The notes: generated by a model not told the origin, from the letters alone. Shown: positions 46,752-57,105, counted from the first letter of the stretch. The stretch: DNA of 64,000 nucleotides from Candidatus Zixiibacteriota bacterium (GCA_011056555.1 DSEQ01000028.1:52341-116340), one strand, 5' to 3'. Numbers and translations: made by a program.

Positions 46752-49124
46752 ATGAGAAGGATGACAGCACTTACAGTTATTTTATATTTGTTTTCAGCCC
46801 AGCTTATTGCTGAAGACCAGTTACTCAGGATCGATCTTCCTGGCGAGCTCGAGGGGGCGGCAAATTATCCGGACAGGAAGTATTTTCCGAATTCGGATGA
46901 CTGGGTTTACGGCATAGACAGTTCCGGGCTTCCCGTATATAAATATTCTGTTTTTGTTTCATCCGGTGTAAAGCCAAAGATAAAGTCCATTACCGTGCAG
47001 AATATTTCGACTAACGCCGCTCTTAGTAAAGATGAGCTTGTGTATTCTGGCATATCGACTGACGCCGAGGGATTGGTACTCGATTATCCGGAAGCGGCGA
47101 TTCATATGCAGGAGTACAACGGGATCAGGGCAGCGCTTGAATTACATTTCCGGGATGATTCTCATGATTATTATAATCTCTATATCAGTCCGTTCATTGA
47201 AGAGCATGAAAAAGATGAACTGAGAATGACCGGCACAATCTCCATCGATGTGGAGAGCGTGTATAGCAATAACTCTTCTTCCCGCCCACGGCTTCCGGGG
47301 AATGCTGTGATGCGGGGGGTGATCTCTCAACTCAAGGCCGGGAATGATTCCGGCATATCGACCAGGAGCTCCGGCGTGCGGGTTGCGAATGATTACAGTG
47401 AATCTCCGGACTATGTAATTATCACGAATACTGAATTGGCCCCGAGCTTCCAGGACTTTATTCTCTGGAAACGCGCACTCGGTTATAATGTCTCCATCAA
47501 ACTGACAGAAGAGATCGAGACTGAATTTCCGGGCCTGGATCCGGAGGAAAAGATCAGGGAATATCTTGAGCAAGCATATATAGACGGGCTTGAATGGGTC
47601 CTTTTGGGAGGAGATGAGACTATCGTTCCGGTCAGGAAACTGTATTCCGCCAACTCCGATGAGCCGGTTGATGATGCTTTTCTTCATCCCTCCGACCTTT
47701 ACTACGCCGACCTTACCGGGGACTGGGATTCCGATGGAGACGGCATCTGGGGGGAACCGTATCATGACAATCCGGATTTGCAGCCGGAATTATTCGCGGG
47801 ACGAGTCCCTGCCTGCACCATCCAGGAAGTGCTCAACTGGACGGAAAAAACTATCGCCTATGAGAAGGGCGAGATCGTTAATATGGATGGCTTTACCGGG
47901 GAGGTAATGATCACCTCGGCCGACCAGATGCGTGACTGGAATGAGGGCCTGGGGCAGGACAGCCTTATAGCCGAGTATTTCCCGGACCATATTCCAGTCG
48001 ACCGGACCAGCATGGCAGAATATCCATCCGGCCAGGCAGTCAATCCATCACAGCCGCCCGCACAGAATTTTATCCAGTTCTATTCGCAGGGCTGGAATAT
48101 TGCCATAATCCTGGCGCACGGTATCTCCGGCGGTTTCGTCAGCATGTCCTCGGGATACAATGAATGGCCCAAGACTTATGTCTGGGTCGGTTCGGGGGAG
48201 AGTGCGGATAGAGGCTATCTTGATAACCTGGAGAACTACGGCCGCTGCGGAATTATCTATTCGGTATCCTGCTCCCAGGCGGCGTTCGACGCGTGCAATG
48301 ACAGCGGCAGGTGTTTCGGTGAATATATTTTGAGCCTGGAGGATAGAGGTGCGGCCGCATTCCTGGGATACACCCGTTACGGATGGGTGGCGAGCTCATA
48401 CAAGCTGGCGGAAAAATTCGTGGAGGCGTTATACACCGCAGACAATCGGATCGGCCCGGCCAATACGATAAGCAAATTATATCATTCCAATTTCCGTGAC
48501 CTGAATTACGGCCTGAACATCCTGGGCGATCCCTCGCTCCTGATCTGGACCCGGACTCCGGGCTCAATTGCCGCGGAACATCCCGAGATCATTGCCATGG
48601 GAGAGAACGATTTCACTATCAGCGTCAACGCGGATGGCCAGGCGCTGGAGGATGCGCGGGTGACAGTTATCAGTGAAGATGAAAATCTGTTTTACGGATA
48701 TACCGATCTGGACGGATTGCTCGACCTGGCCTTCAACACCGGTCAGGATTCAGGTGTTGTGCTTACCATATCCAAAAACGGCTATATTCCGTATCAGGCT
48801 GAAATACACACATCCATCGCGCTGGATGCTGATGACGAGGAAGACGACAACAACGTGCCCCGAATTCACGAGCTGTATCAAAATTATCCCAATCCCGCCA
48901 ATCCAACCACGACCATCGGATTCTACCTTCCCGAACAGGACGATATCTCGCTGGACATATACAATCTACTGGGACAGCGGATTATTCGGTTGGAGGAGCG
49001 GAGTCTGGATGCGGGATATCATGAAACCCAGATCGATTTATCCGGATATCCGAGCGGTGTTTACATGTACAGACTCAAAGCCTCAGAATTTTCCGAGGTC
49101 AGGAAGATGGTGCTTTTGAAGTAA
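46752..49124 (+). CDS. Gingipain-like C25 cysteine peptidase with T9SS-type C-terminal domain
   Basis: 790 aa. Signal peptide (about 4-20, MTALTVILYLFSAQLIA), C25 propeptide region to about 215, then the caspase-like peptidase domain. His456 (LAHGIS) and Cys507 (SVSCSQ) are the probable catalytic dyad. The C-terminal about 85 residues (ELYQNYPNPANPTTTIGFYL ... GVYMYRLKA ... KMVLLK) are a T9SS type A sorting / FlgD-like domain, so the protein should be secreted to the surface. ATG 46752 has SD GAGGG. Its 3' end overlaps convergent GT2 by 26 bp. Confidence 0.9.
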   Translation: MRRMTALTVILYLFSAQLIAEDQLLRIDLPGELEGAANYPDRKYFPNSDDWVYGIDSSGLPVYKYSVFVSSGVKPKIKSITVQNISTNAALSKDELVYSGISTDAEGLVLDYPEAAIHMQEYNGIRAALELHFRDDSHDYYNLYISPFIEEHEKDELRMTGTISIDVESVYSNNSSSRPRLPGNAVMRGVISQLKAGNDSGISTRSSGVRVANDYSESPDYVIITNTELAPSFQDFILWKRALGYNVSIKLTEEIETEFPGLDPEEKIREYLEQAYIDGLEWVLLGGDETIVPVRKLYSANSDEPVDDAFLHPSDLYYADLTGDWDSDGDGIWGEPYHDNPDLQPELFAGRVPACTIQEVLNWTEKTIAYEKGEIVNMDGFTGEVMITSADQMRDWNEGLGQDSLIAEYFPDHIPVDRTSMAEYPSGQAVNPSQPPAQNFIQFYSQGWNIAIILAHGISGGFVSMSSGYNEWPKTYVWVGSGESADRGYLDNLENYGRCGIIYSVSCSQAAFDACNDSGRCFGEYILSLEDRGAAAFLGYTRYGWVASSYKLAEKFVEALYTADNRIGPANTISKLYHSNFRDLNYGLNILGDPSLLIWTRTPGSIAAEHPEIIAMGENDFTISVNADGQALEDARVTVISEDENLFYGYTDLDGLLDLAFNTGQDSGVVLTISKNGYIPYQAEIHTSIALDADDEEDDNNVPRIHELYQNYPNPANPTTTIGFYLPEQDDISLDIYNLLGQRIIRLEERSLDAGYHETQIDLSGYPSGVYMYRLKASEFSEVRKMVLLK

Positions 49125-49980
49125 GTTTTTTGAGCAGATGATAAGCTGCGCGGATATGAGATGAGAGCACCAGCAAAAAGCTGCAAACGAAATTTGGCAA
49201 GACAGATCCGAAACTTTTATAGTATTTATACAGATATTCAATAAATGCCAGGTGCGATAAATATATGGACCGCACCCTGCGCTGCGAGCTGGCCTGCCCC
49301 AGTTGATGACTGACTTTGACTTTCGGATAAAACAAAATCTTCCAGCCGGCAGCCATCATCCTCCTGCAATAATCGACGTCATTGAAAAAAAGCGGAAAAT
49401 CAGTGTCCATGAGGCCCACCTCATTTATCGCAGTGCGCTTGATCATGACTGCGGAGAAGGCGGGCTGATCGACATAGCGTTCCGTGAGATGATCGAAATC
49501 GGGCATCTTCCATCTATTCAACTCTTTATTATCGCTGAATATTGATGACAGGCCCAGGTGATGGTATATTATATCCGCATGCCGCGGCAAGCGCCGCACC
49601 GATTTTTGAACTGTGCCATCTAAATTGACAAGCTGAGGGGCAATCACACCCGTCAGATCATCCTTAAACAGCCTTGACGTCAGCCCCTGGATGACATTTT
49701 GTTCGAGCTCGGTATCCTGGTTGAGAAGCAAGGCCGCATCACCATGAAAGATGGTAAGGCCGCGATTCACGGTGTGGGCGTAACCATGATTTCGGTCATT
49801 TCTTATGAGTTGAATATCATATCCTCTTTGACTGAGCAGATCGACGCTATCGTCTGTGGAGCAGTCATCAACAACAATCACCTCGATGTTATGCTCCGTC
49901 TCCGATGAAAATATCGAATCAAGACATTTGACTATTACATCACGACCATTGTAGAGAGGTATAATCACGCTGATCAGCAT
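49099..49980 (-). CDS. Glycosyltransferase family 2 (rhamnosyltransferase-like)
   Basis: 293 aa GT-A fold. N-terminal SVIIPLYNGRDVIVKCLDSI, VIVVDDCSTDDSVDLL with the DDCS nucleotide site, NHGYAHTVNRG, LLLNQDTEL (the DxD-equivalent) and FPLFFNDVDYCRRM match WbbL-type rhamnosyl or related transferases acting on surface polysaccharide. Two hydrophobic C-terminal segments suggest membrane association. It overlaps the stop of the next upstream GT by one base (TGATG). Confidence 0.9.
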   Translation of the reverse strand: MLISVIIPLYNGRDVIVKCLDSIFSSETEHNIEVIVVDDCSTDDSVDLLSQRGYDIQLIRNDRNHGYAHTVNRGLTIFHGDAALLLNQDTELEQNVIQGLTSRLFKDDLTGVIAPQLVNLDGTVQKSVRRLPRHADIIYHHLGLSSIFSDNKELNRWKMPDFDHLTERYVDQPAFSAVMIKRTAINEVGLMDTDFPLFFNDVDYCRRMMAAGWKILFYPKVKVSHQLGQASSQRRVRSIYLSHLAFIEYLYKYYKSFGSVLPNFVCSFLLVLSSHIRAAYHLLKKLTSKAPSS

Positions 49981-51233
49981 CAGATATTCTCCATAAGTTC
50001 GGCCATTTGCCGAGCCTGATATTTGCGCTCATATTTTCGAAGCTGCGAGAGCCGCGATTGATTAAAAAGAGTTCCGGCTTTATGATCATCGACAATTTTT
50101 TTCAATAAGTTCTTCATGCCTTCACTGTCATCCGGATCGAGATGATGGACGCCCTGCAGCCGGCTTATGACCTCATGAACGGCGCTGGTTTTTTCCACCA
50201 CCGCGAGCAATGGCTTTTTGAAAGCAAGCCCCTCATATAATTTGGCCGGGATAATATTGAGACTTTTTTTGTCCACCCCGCCGAAGACTACTATGGCCGA
50301 CGATTTGGCGAGTTGCCTTAATGTGTCCCTGTGGTTCATGTATCCCGTGAATTCAATCTTGATTTTATCGGCAAAGCGGGTGAGGAGCATATCGTGAATT
50401 TCCTGATCGACCGCACCTATCTGCCAGAACTCTGTTTGGTTCAACATCTCACTTTCCAGTCGCAGCAGGGCCTCGAAGAATGCCCCGGCGGTATGAGGAC
50501 TGCAGAGCGTTCCGCCATGCGCAAGGATCAGCTTCTCAGGAAATGATTCCTCGACGTTTTTAAAATCATCTCCGTCGAACCCGTTAGGTATGTGATGAAT
50601 CTTGTCTTTAAACCGGGCATATCTTTTTTGCAGATCACGGACATGGGCAGAGGTTACGCCAACAATTCGGTCGGCATATTGTATTATGTTTTTCTCAAGA
50701 TTTTGCTGCAGCGCCGTATGCAGTACGGTTATTGGTTTTTCGGAATCGGCGAACCATGGATCCCTGAAATCAGCCAGCCAGGAGACACAGAAATCACGTT
50801 TAAGATCGATTCCGACAGTATGGGTCGAGGGCGGCGGCGAAGTTGTCAGAAGATACGCGATCGAATGATCATGAATTATTTTCTCGGCAGTTTTTGTTGC
50901 CCTGTCGGCCCAGAACTTCTTCGAGTCCGGAATCTGTACAATTCTCCTCAGCAGATGTGATCGGCCCCTCAATATATAGTCATGCTCCGCGCTTGGTCTG
51001 GAGTGCCTGGCTACAGGATCATCCAGATAAGTTATCTCAACTTCCTCAGGCAGATCATTAAGAAGCGACTCGTCCCGGATCGGATAGTTATCGGGATTAC
51101 ATGCCAGGACATGGACATGCCATCCCTCCTGCGCCAGGTATTTGGCGGTCTTGGCGGCACGCTGCACCCCTCCCAGACCCATAGGCGGGAAGTAGTATGA
51201 GACGATCAGGACTCTTTTAGCTTTTTGCGGCAA
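49980..51233 (-). CDS. Glycosyltransferase family 4 (first of two)
   Basis: 417 aa GT-B fold. N-terminal VSYYFPPMGLGGVQRAAK, a PSTHTVGIDLKRDFCVSWLADFRDPW region typical of a WcaI-like subfamily, and the C-terminal domain with ILAHGGTLCSPH and PAKLYEGLAFKKPLLAV. The GT4 E-x7-E motif is only partly kept. The TTG at 51233 has SD AAGGAG and overlaps the next upstream gene by 17 bp. Confidence 0.88.
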   Translation of the reverse strand: MPQKAKRVLIVSYYFPPMGLGGVQRAAKTAKYLAQEGWHVHVLACNPDNYPIRDESLLNDLPEEVEITYLDDPVARHSRPSAEHDYILRGRSHLLRRIVQIPDSKKFWADRATKTAEKIIHDHSIAYLLTTSPPPSTHTVGIDLKRDFCVSWLADFRDPWFADSEKPITVLHTALQQNLEKNIIQYADRIVGVTSAHVRDLQKRYARFKDKIHHIPNGFDGDDFKNVEESFPEKLILAHGGTLCSPHTAGAFFEALLRLESEMLNQTEFWQIGAVDQEIHDMLLTRFADKIKIEFTGYMNHRDTLRQLAKSSAIVVFGGVDKKSLNIIPAKLYEGLAFKKPLLAVVEKTSAVHEVISRLQGVHHLDPDDSEGMKNLLKKIVDDHKAGTLFNQSRLSQLRKYERKYQARQMAELMENI

Positions 51234-52278
51234 GCGATTCGAACTCCTTTTCCACTACAGCCATGTTGTCTTCCCATATGGCCTTTTCCTGGATGATCTC
51301 AAAATTTCTGTGCGCCGCTTTTTTGCGTAACTCGAAATCTCCTGCGGCCTGCATTATCATTTCTGCCAGATGGAGACCATTACCAACTTCAAACATCAAC
51401 CCGTTGACTCCGTGCCGGATCCATTCCCTGTTTCCACCGATATCGGAGACTATCGGGAAAAGTCCTGAAGCCATCGCTTCCAGAAGCGACACAGAGGTAG
51501 AGTCTGATCGCGAGCAGGAAACATAAATGTCGAAGTCGAATAATCTATCCAGGAGCTCTTCGTGCGGCAGGGCGCCATAAAAAACGACATTGTCCAAATC
51601 AGACTCGCTGCATTTCTGCTTCAAGTTATCATAAAGGGGGCCTGCACCAATCAGGGCAGCCTCAAAATTGACTTTGCCTCTGAGCAGTCTCAAGGCTTCC
51701 AGGAAGTCGCCGACCCTGGTAACAGGTACCATCTGACGAGTTGAAATCAATTTCAATTTATCCCGTTTTTCAATAATCCTTCCAAGGCCCCTTTCAAGCA
51801 AGCCCTGTTTCACTCCAAACGGCACAGTGATTATTTTTTTTTTAACACCGATGATTTTCCTGGCCGCCTCAGATAGCATCTCTGCGTCTGTGAGCAGCAG
51901 ATCGGCCTTCCGCATTATTAAGCCGGCACGCGCATGATGGAATTTAGATTTTTCAGCAGAGATCAGAATATCGGATCCCCAGATGGAGATTGCCAGGGGA
52001 TGGAACCCCGACATGGCGCCCAAAAGACCATAGTTGGGAACATAATGGCAGTTCAGAAGATCAGGCTTGAAATCGGCAACGGCTTTCTTGAAAGAAAGAA
52101 TCGTCATAGGGTATTTTATGGCGCCTGGAGTATTGAAAGCCTTGAGGGGGTAATCTGGAGCGTAGTCGGATGCTTTCTCGGCGGATACCACCGCTACATC
52201 ATGCCCCTGCTTCCTGAAATATTCGGCGTATCTTCTCAGATGGACAGGCCGAATATCACCGGCCAACATGAGACGCAT
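51217..52278 (-). CDS. Glycosyltransferase family 4 (second of two)
   Basis: 353 aa GT-B fold. N-terminal LAGDIRPVHLRRYAEYFRKQ, SIWGSDILI, and the C-terminal sugar-nucleotide site VSCSRSDSTSVSLLEAMASG, then PIVSDIGGNREWI, which contains the classic E-x7-E region of GT4. It resembles PelF/WbpY-type enzymes of surface glycans. ATG overlaps the stop of the FemAB gene by one base. Confidence 0.9.
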   Translation of the reverse strand: MRLMLAGDIRPVHLRRYAEYFRKQGHDVAVVSAEKASDYAPDYPLKAFNTPGAIKYPMTILSFKKAVADFKPDLLNCHYVPNYGLLGAMSGFHPLAISIWGSDILISAEKSKFHHARAGLIMRKADLLLTDAEMLSEAARKIIGVKKKIITVPFGVKQGLLERGLGRIIEKRDKLKLISTRQMVPVTRVGDFLEALRLLRGKVNFEAALIGAGPLYDNLKQKCSESDLDNVVFYGALPHEELLDRLFDFDIYVSCSRSDSTSVSLLEAMASGLFPIVSDIGGNREWIRHGVNGLMFEVGNGLHLAEMIMQAAGDFELRKKAAHRNFEIIQEKAIWEDNMAVVEKEFESLAAKS

Positions 52279-53252
52279 CAGAAGAAACCTTTGACTTTTC
52301 GGGCGAGCCTGGAGATGGGCTTCTGGTAATTGTATTCGAAGTATGGCATTCTCTCAGCGCCCCATCCCGCCTTGAACCTCCTGAGGCCGGGATGTTTCCG
52401 GGGGCTGGCGCCGAAATTTAATAATTCAATATTCATTTCTTTCAACATCTTAATCAAATTCCAGAATAGATAGAAATTGGCCCCCTTCTCCAGCGCTTCT
52501 TCATTTGATGCACCGTCCCAGTAGACAGCCATATTTCCGTGGATAAAGACTATGGCCGAGGCCACCGGCCTCCCTTCGAAATATATAATCGGCCAGTAAA
52601 GAGTATCGTCATCCTCAAAATTCTGCAGCAGAGCATTATAGAATTCGAGCCGGTAGAAAGGCTGGCGCCCCTGGCGTCTGGCAGTTTCCTGTAGCATATT
52701 GAAGTACGTTTTCACTCCCTGGCGGTCCTGAATAATCTCGGTGGTAAAGTCCTTATCGACAGCTTTGGGAAGATTCCGTCTGTGAGAACTGGCAAGTTTC
52801 TCCAGCTGCTCGGAGGATGAGTATTTCAGGTTCAGTAAATGCGTGGAAAGGGGCTTTATATCATATGTATCCAGATTCGTATTAACCTGCCTTGAAAACT
52901 CAACAATATTTATGCGGGTAAATTCCTCACGCAGGCACCAGTAGGTAAACTCGGATTCGATACTGTTTCTAATGTCCGGGTCCTCTCCCTCGTTCAACAG
53001 GGCTCCGCCATAGCATCCGCGGGGCATGGAATAGGCTTCCTTGAACTTGAATTTCTTTCTGATACAAAACGGCATCCCCCCCACAATCTCGCCATTGTCA
53101 ACAGCAAGATAGACTGAAGATTCAAAGGGGAAGGACTGCTCCCAGGTCTTCAACCAGGCGGTTAGATGGAATGCCGACCCCTGATTCCTAACTAATGAGT
53201 CCCACTTTTCTTGGTCAAGCTTTTCAAGCCTGACCGGATAATATTCAATCAT
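52278..53252 (-). CDS. FemAB/GNAT-type peptidyl- or acyltransferase
   Basis: 324 aa. The second GNAT-like half (TYFNMLQETARRQGRQPFY, then PVASAIVFIHGNMAVYWDGA and ANFYLFWNLIKML) is typical of the BioF2-like/FemAB-related group often encoded with exopolysaccharide or lipopolysaccharide genes. It may transfer an amino acid or acyl group to a glycan or peptide; the substrate is unknown. It starts 2 bp after the propeller gene. Confidence 0.82.
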   Translation of the reverse strand: MIEYYPVRLEKLDQEKWDSLVRNQGSAFHLTAWLKTWEQSFPFESSVYLAVDNGEIVGGMPFCIRKKFKFKEAYSMPRGCYGGALLNEGEDPDIRNSIESEFTYWCLREEFTRINIVEFSRQVNTNLDTYDIKPLSTHLLNLKYSSSEQLEKLASSHRRNLPKAVDKDFTTEIIQDRQGVKTYFNMLQETARRQGRQPFYRLEFYNALLQNFEDDDTLYWPIIYFEGRPVASAIVFIHGNMAVYWDGASNEEALEKGANFYLFWNLIKMLKEMNIELLNFGASPRKHPGLRRFKAGWGAERMPYFEYNYQKPISRLARKVKGFF

Positions 53253-53254
53253 AT

Positions 53255-55459
53255 TTACTTGCGAATCACCGCAATTTTCCCGGTATGCGAGTTACCGTCA
53301 TTATCGCGAATATAAAACAGATACATGCCGGAGGCGACCTTCTCTCCATCTTCATTGGTGCCATCCCAGCCTATATTTGAGAAGATAGTCTTTATTTTTC
53401 TTCCATCAAGACTAAAAATATCAATCGGCACCTCTCCGGAAAAATTGAATTGGAGATTTTCGCTGCCATCTGTGAGAACATACGGATTTGGATAGGCATA
53501 AACCTCATCGGCGATATCGGTTACAGCCCCAATATCGTAGGTGATAACAGAAATTCCGGCGTCTGTGAGCACCCAGAGACGTCTCTGCGTATCTATCGTC
53601 ATAGAGATTATTCTGTCCGATGTTATATCGCTGTTTGCGGTGGTGTAAAAATCAAATAAGGCTTGGCCCGCCTTCCTGAAGGCCAGTCCGGATTCAGTCC
53701 CGATCCACATATTACCGCGCTGATCGAATAATATTTTGGTGATCTGGGGTCCAATCCCCTCCGGCAGGAGTATTCTCGAAAAAAATCTGTCCCCGGGATC
53801 CTTGAAAGCCATACCCATATCAGTCCCGACATAGATTCGTCCTTTGCCATCACCGGTGACCACACTCACATTCTCAGAGGGCAATAGCGAATCGCGAGTA
53901 TACTGCTTGAATTCTATATTACTTTTATCAAAAGGATCATCGCCGTAAAAGATACGATAAAGGCCGTCATCCTCGAATCCGGCCCAGACTGCGCTGCCAT
54001 CCGAATAAATAGAGCTGATCTTGGCGTCAAGATTGAAGCCGTCATACTGGTAGTAATCCCACTTTTGATTCCGCGGATCATAGAATGATACCGGCCGTTT
54101 GAAATGGCCGCGGTAACATGCGAACCATAATATGCCTCCGGCATCAAAATGCATGTCGGGCAAGACAATAAAATTCAGACTGGCGGGCAAATCGTCACGG
54201 TTTCCAATCAGGCTGGTACCGGCCGTATCATAATTAACAGCTCCATTCTCGCTCAACTCAAACGCGCCCTTACCAAATGAACCCACCCAGACATTATCGT
54301 CGGTACCAGGCTCAGCCGATTGTAATCTGCCGTCCACGATTGAAACTGATTCCCATCTCTCACCATCAAACAATGAGACGAAATCATTGTCATGCACCAT
54401 CCATATTATGCCGTCGGAGGAGGTTTCTATATCAACCATATCATTATTGGCCGGGCCGGGTGAACGATAGCGCCTCCATTCTCCGTTATCCTGCCTGGCC
54501 TGAATTCCCTGCCCCTGTGTTCCGAGGATCAAGCCTTCATCATCATCGGGGATTAAAGCGCTAACAGCGCTGTCGGGACTGAGGGAAAGCTCGACCTGCT
54601 CGGTTATCCCGCCAAACCAGGAATACAATATTCCGCTCTCAGAGCCGACATATAAGGTATCGCGCGATACCATTATAGACTTTACCGGGTGCTCGAACTC
54701 AACTATCTCTCCCGTGCTGATCTGATTACCATCCCGCTCGAATTCGACAATCATATTCGGCAGGACGCCCCAGATATTATTATTATAGACAGACAGGCTG
54801 TTGAAATCCTCCGAGGGCAGTTCGGGCAATGAATCCCGGTTAAAGGAGTTCCAGTGTGTGAAATCGAGAAGGTTGGGATCTGCCTTCGGAGCAAAAGCTA
54901 TTCCCATGCTGGTCGCCAGCCAGATAGTGTCATTCAGGATAAGCATGCCATTTACACCGGTGCCCGGGGGAATATCACCGAATCGGCGATAAGTCTCCTT
55001 GATCTCACCGCCATGTCTTTCGGTATCGAAAAGGGACAGGCCCACACTATGCGAGACCCATAAGAATTCGCCGTCAGCACGGAGATGTTTTATCTCGAGC
55101 GGGGAGCCGTCCCGATCAAAAAACAAAAACTGCCGCCATTCATTACGATCCCAATCAAAACGTGAAAGACGGCCGTCAATCGATCCAAACCAGATATAGG
55201 AATTGGCAAAGGCGCTGGCCCGGATATCGACCCCGCCCAGACCGTTGGTATTGACATATTTAAGAATATCGCCTGTGGCAGGATCGAAGCGCATCACCCC
55301 GCCCGTGGAGGCGGCCCAATACGCCCCATCATCAGTCCTCGTAAAAGAGGTAATATTATTACTGTTGGTATATGTCTGCCATTCCAATGCGAATATGGAA
55401 ACAGGCAGGACAGCAATTAAAAGTATTAGTAGAGCTAACCTGTGCATAATCAAAATCAT
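53255..55459 (-). CDS. Secreted propeller protein with T9SS/FlgD-like C-terminal domain
   Basis: 734 aa. Signal peptide (about 6-24, RLALLILLIAVLPVSIFA), then many Reg_prop-like blades (IWFGSIDGRLSRFD, MWIGTESGLAFRK, LWVLTDAGISVIT). The last 85 residues (VYAYPNPYVLTDGSENLQFN ... ASGMYLFYIRD ... GKIAVIRK) form a FlgD-Ig/T9SS-like domain. No kinase or other output domain is attached. Probably a surface-displayed propeller. ATG overlaps the lnt stop (ATGA); a second Met four residues later is possible. Confidence 0.85.
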   Translation of the reverse strand: MILIMHRLALLILLIAVLPVSIFALEWQTYTNSNNITSFTRTDDGAYWAASTGGVMRFDPATGDILKYVNTNGLGGVDIRASAFANSYIWFGSIDGRLSRFDWDRNEWRQFLFFDRDGSPLEIKHLRADGEFLWVSHSVGLSLFDTERHGGEIKETYRRFGDIPPGTGVNGMLILNDTIWLATSMGIAFAPKADPNLLDFTHWNSFNRDSLPELPSEDFNSLSVYNNNIWGVLPNMIVEFERDGNQISTGEIVEFEHPVKSIMVSRDTLYVGSESGILYSWFGGITEQVELSLSPDSAVSALIPDDDEGLILGTQGQGIQARQDNGEWRRYRSPGPANNDMVDIETSSDGIIWMVHDNDFVSLFDGERWESVSIVDGRLQSAEPGTDDNVWVGSFGKGAFELSENGAVNYDTAGTSLIGNRDDLPASLNFIVLPDMHFDAGGILWFACYRGHFKRPVSFYDPRNQKWDYYQYDGFNLDAKISSIYSDGSAVWAGFEDDGLYRIFYGDDPFDKSNIEFKQYTRDSLLPSENVSVVTGDGKGRIYVGTDMGMAFKDPGDRFFSRILLPEGIGPQITKILFDQRGNMWIGTESGLAFRKAGQALFDFYTTANSDITSDRIISMTIDTQRRLWVLTDAGISVITYDIGAVTDIADEVYAYPNPYVLTDGSENLQFNFSGEVPIDIFSLDGRKIKTIFSNIGWDGTNEDGEKVASGMYLFYIRDNDGNSHTGKIAVIRK

Positions 55460-57081
55460 CTAAACCTTTTTACCATCATCATAATTATTCGATTCAATAT
55501 TAATAAAAAAGTGAATAACAGAATAAGTTTCGGCATCCAGAGGCCATGCCGTGTAAAAAATGTCTTTTTTTCAATCGGATATATATCTCCCTCGATGACC
55601 ATTTGCTCGAAAAGCTCTCCCAGATCGTCGATCCTGCCGGTCGGGTCACAGAAAAATGAAAAGCCGGAATTGGCGCAGCGTGCATACCAGCGCCTGTTTT
55701 CCACAGCCCTGTAGGGAACCATGTAGGCATGCTGATAAGGTCCCGCGGATATCCCCCACCAGGTGTCATTGGTAATCGTCACCATAAAATTCGCCCCTTT
55801 CTCGACCGCTTTGCGGTTCAGGTCGGAGAATCCGACCTCAAAACAAATCATGACGGCATACCTGCCCCGCCCGGTTTCGAAAATCGGAAGCGAATCCCCC
55901 ATGCAGAAATCAGACTGGCCGAAATGAAATTCGTTTATAAACTGAAAATACTGGTTGTATGGTATCTTTTCCGAAAACGGAACCAGTCGAATTTTGTGAT
56001 GCACATATTTCATCATGCCGTCGGGCTCGATTTGAACCGCGCTGTTATAGGCACAGAAGCGGTCCTCCTTCCGTTCGGCATCAAATGTTCCCACCAGCAG
56101 ATGAGCATTCTTCCGGCGCGCAATACTGGCCAGGGGCGGCCATGCGCTTCCCCTTTTCATCAGGAACTCACGAATTGTGGTTTCCGCGAAAATGATAAAA
56201 TCAACACTATCTTTGTCCAGCTGCCCGGCCATCTCCAGATGCCGATCCAGGCTGAACATGAGACTTCCGTCACTGAATTTTTCGGCCAGAGTAATATTAC
56301 CCTGAATCAGGGCTACATCGATTTTCTCTCCCACCGGTTCATATCTAACCGTGCTGCCATAGATCAGGTTTACCGCGATAAGAACTAAAACTGGCACTAT
56401 AAAGCCGATAGCAAGCCCGGCTGACTTCCGGTATTTCCAGGCCAGATAGAGGAGCACATTAATGAGCGCAATCCAGAAGCCCACGCCGAGATCGCCCCAC
56501 CATGAGGCTGTTTGAATCATTGGAACGTACATCGACTGAGTGTAGGCCAACTGTACCCATGGAAACGCAAATTCGGAGAGAGTGCGGATGTATTCAACTG
56601 ATATCCACACAAAGGGAAAGGCGAAAAGGTATCCATTTCCGCCTTTCGAAATCCATCCGTATATGCCGAAGGCAAGAGCCAGAAAGAGGGCATGAATCAA
56701 GGAAAGTGCAATCGGTGCGCCGATGGGAGCAATCCAGTTGAGGAAGATTTCAATAAACACGTTTTCCAGCTCGGCCGAAGCCGCATATGACCGAATCCCC
56801 ACCCCGACCCAGTAAAGCAGGATAGCGCCCTGGATTACACCAAATAAATATCCAGCCTTGAAGCCTTTTTTAAATCCCGCTGCAGAGGTCACCGCGATCA
56901 TCGGCACAAGACAGAAATAACCCAAAAATCCCAGCGGAACCGGCGGATAAGCCAGAATGAATAATAAGGCGGATATGAGGATCAGCCTGCGCCTGGCGTT
57001 AAGAATTAAAGATTTAAAGAAATTTGCGATCTTGAGAGGTATTCGCACAATGATATTTTTATGATCGGATTTCTTGAGCAA
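55456..57081 (-). CDS. lnt: Apolipoprotein N-acyltransferase
   Basis: 541 aa. Several N-terminal TM helices (from about 35 to 230) and a C-terminal nitrilase domain. The Glu-Lys-Cys triad is seen in FAETTIREF, VPFSEKIPY and MICFEVGF. Lnt adds the third acyl chain to lipoproteins in the inner membrane and is evidence for an outer membrane. The TTG at 57081 is used; SD is weak. A final TM (LILLFTFLLILNRIIM) follows the nitrilase domain. Confidence 0.94.
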   Translation of the reverse strand: MLKKSDHKNIIVRIPLKIANFFKSLILNARRRLILISALLFILAYPPVPLGFLGYFCLVPMIAVTSAAGFKKGFKAGYLFGVIQGAILLYWVGVGIRSYAASAELENVFIEIFLNWIAPIGAPIALSLIHALFLALAFGIYGWISKGGNGYLFAFPFVWISVEYIRTLSEFAFPWVQLAYTQSMYVPMIQTASWWGDLGVGFWIALINVLLYLAWKYRKSAGLAIGFIVPVLVLIAVNLIYGSTVRYEPVGEKIDVALIQGNITLAEKFSDGSLMFSLDRHLEMAGQLDKDSVDFIIFAETTIREFLMKRGSAWPPLASIARRKNAHLLVGTFDAERKEDRFCAYNSAVQIEPDGMMKYVHHKIRLVPFSEKIPYNQYFQFINEFHFGQSDFCMGDSLPIFETGRGRYAVMICFEVGFSDLNRKAVEKGANFMVTITNDTWWGISAGPYQHAYMVPYRAVENRRWYARCANSGFSFFCDPTGRIDDLGELFEQMVIEGDIYPIEKKTFFTRHGLWMPKLILLFTFLLILNRIIMMMVKRFR

Positions 57082-57105
57082 ATTGGATTTATCCCGGAAG
57101 ATTTA

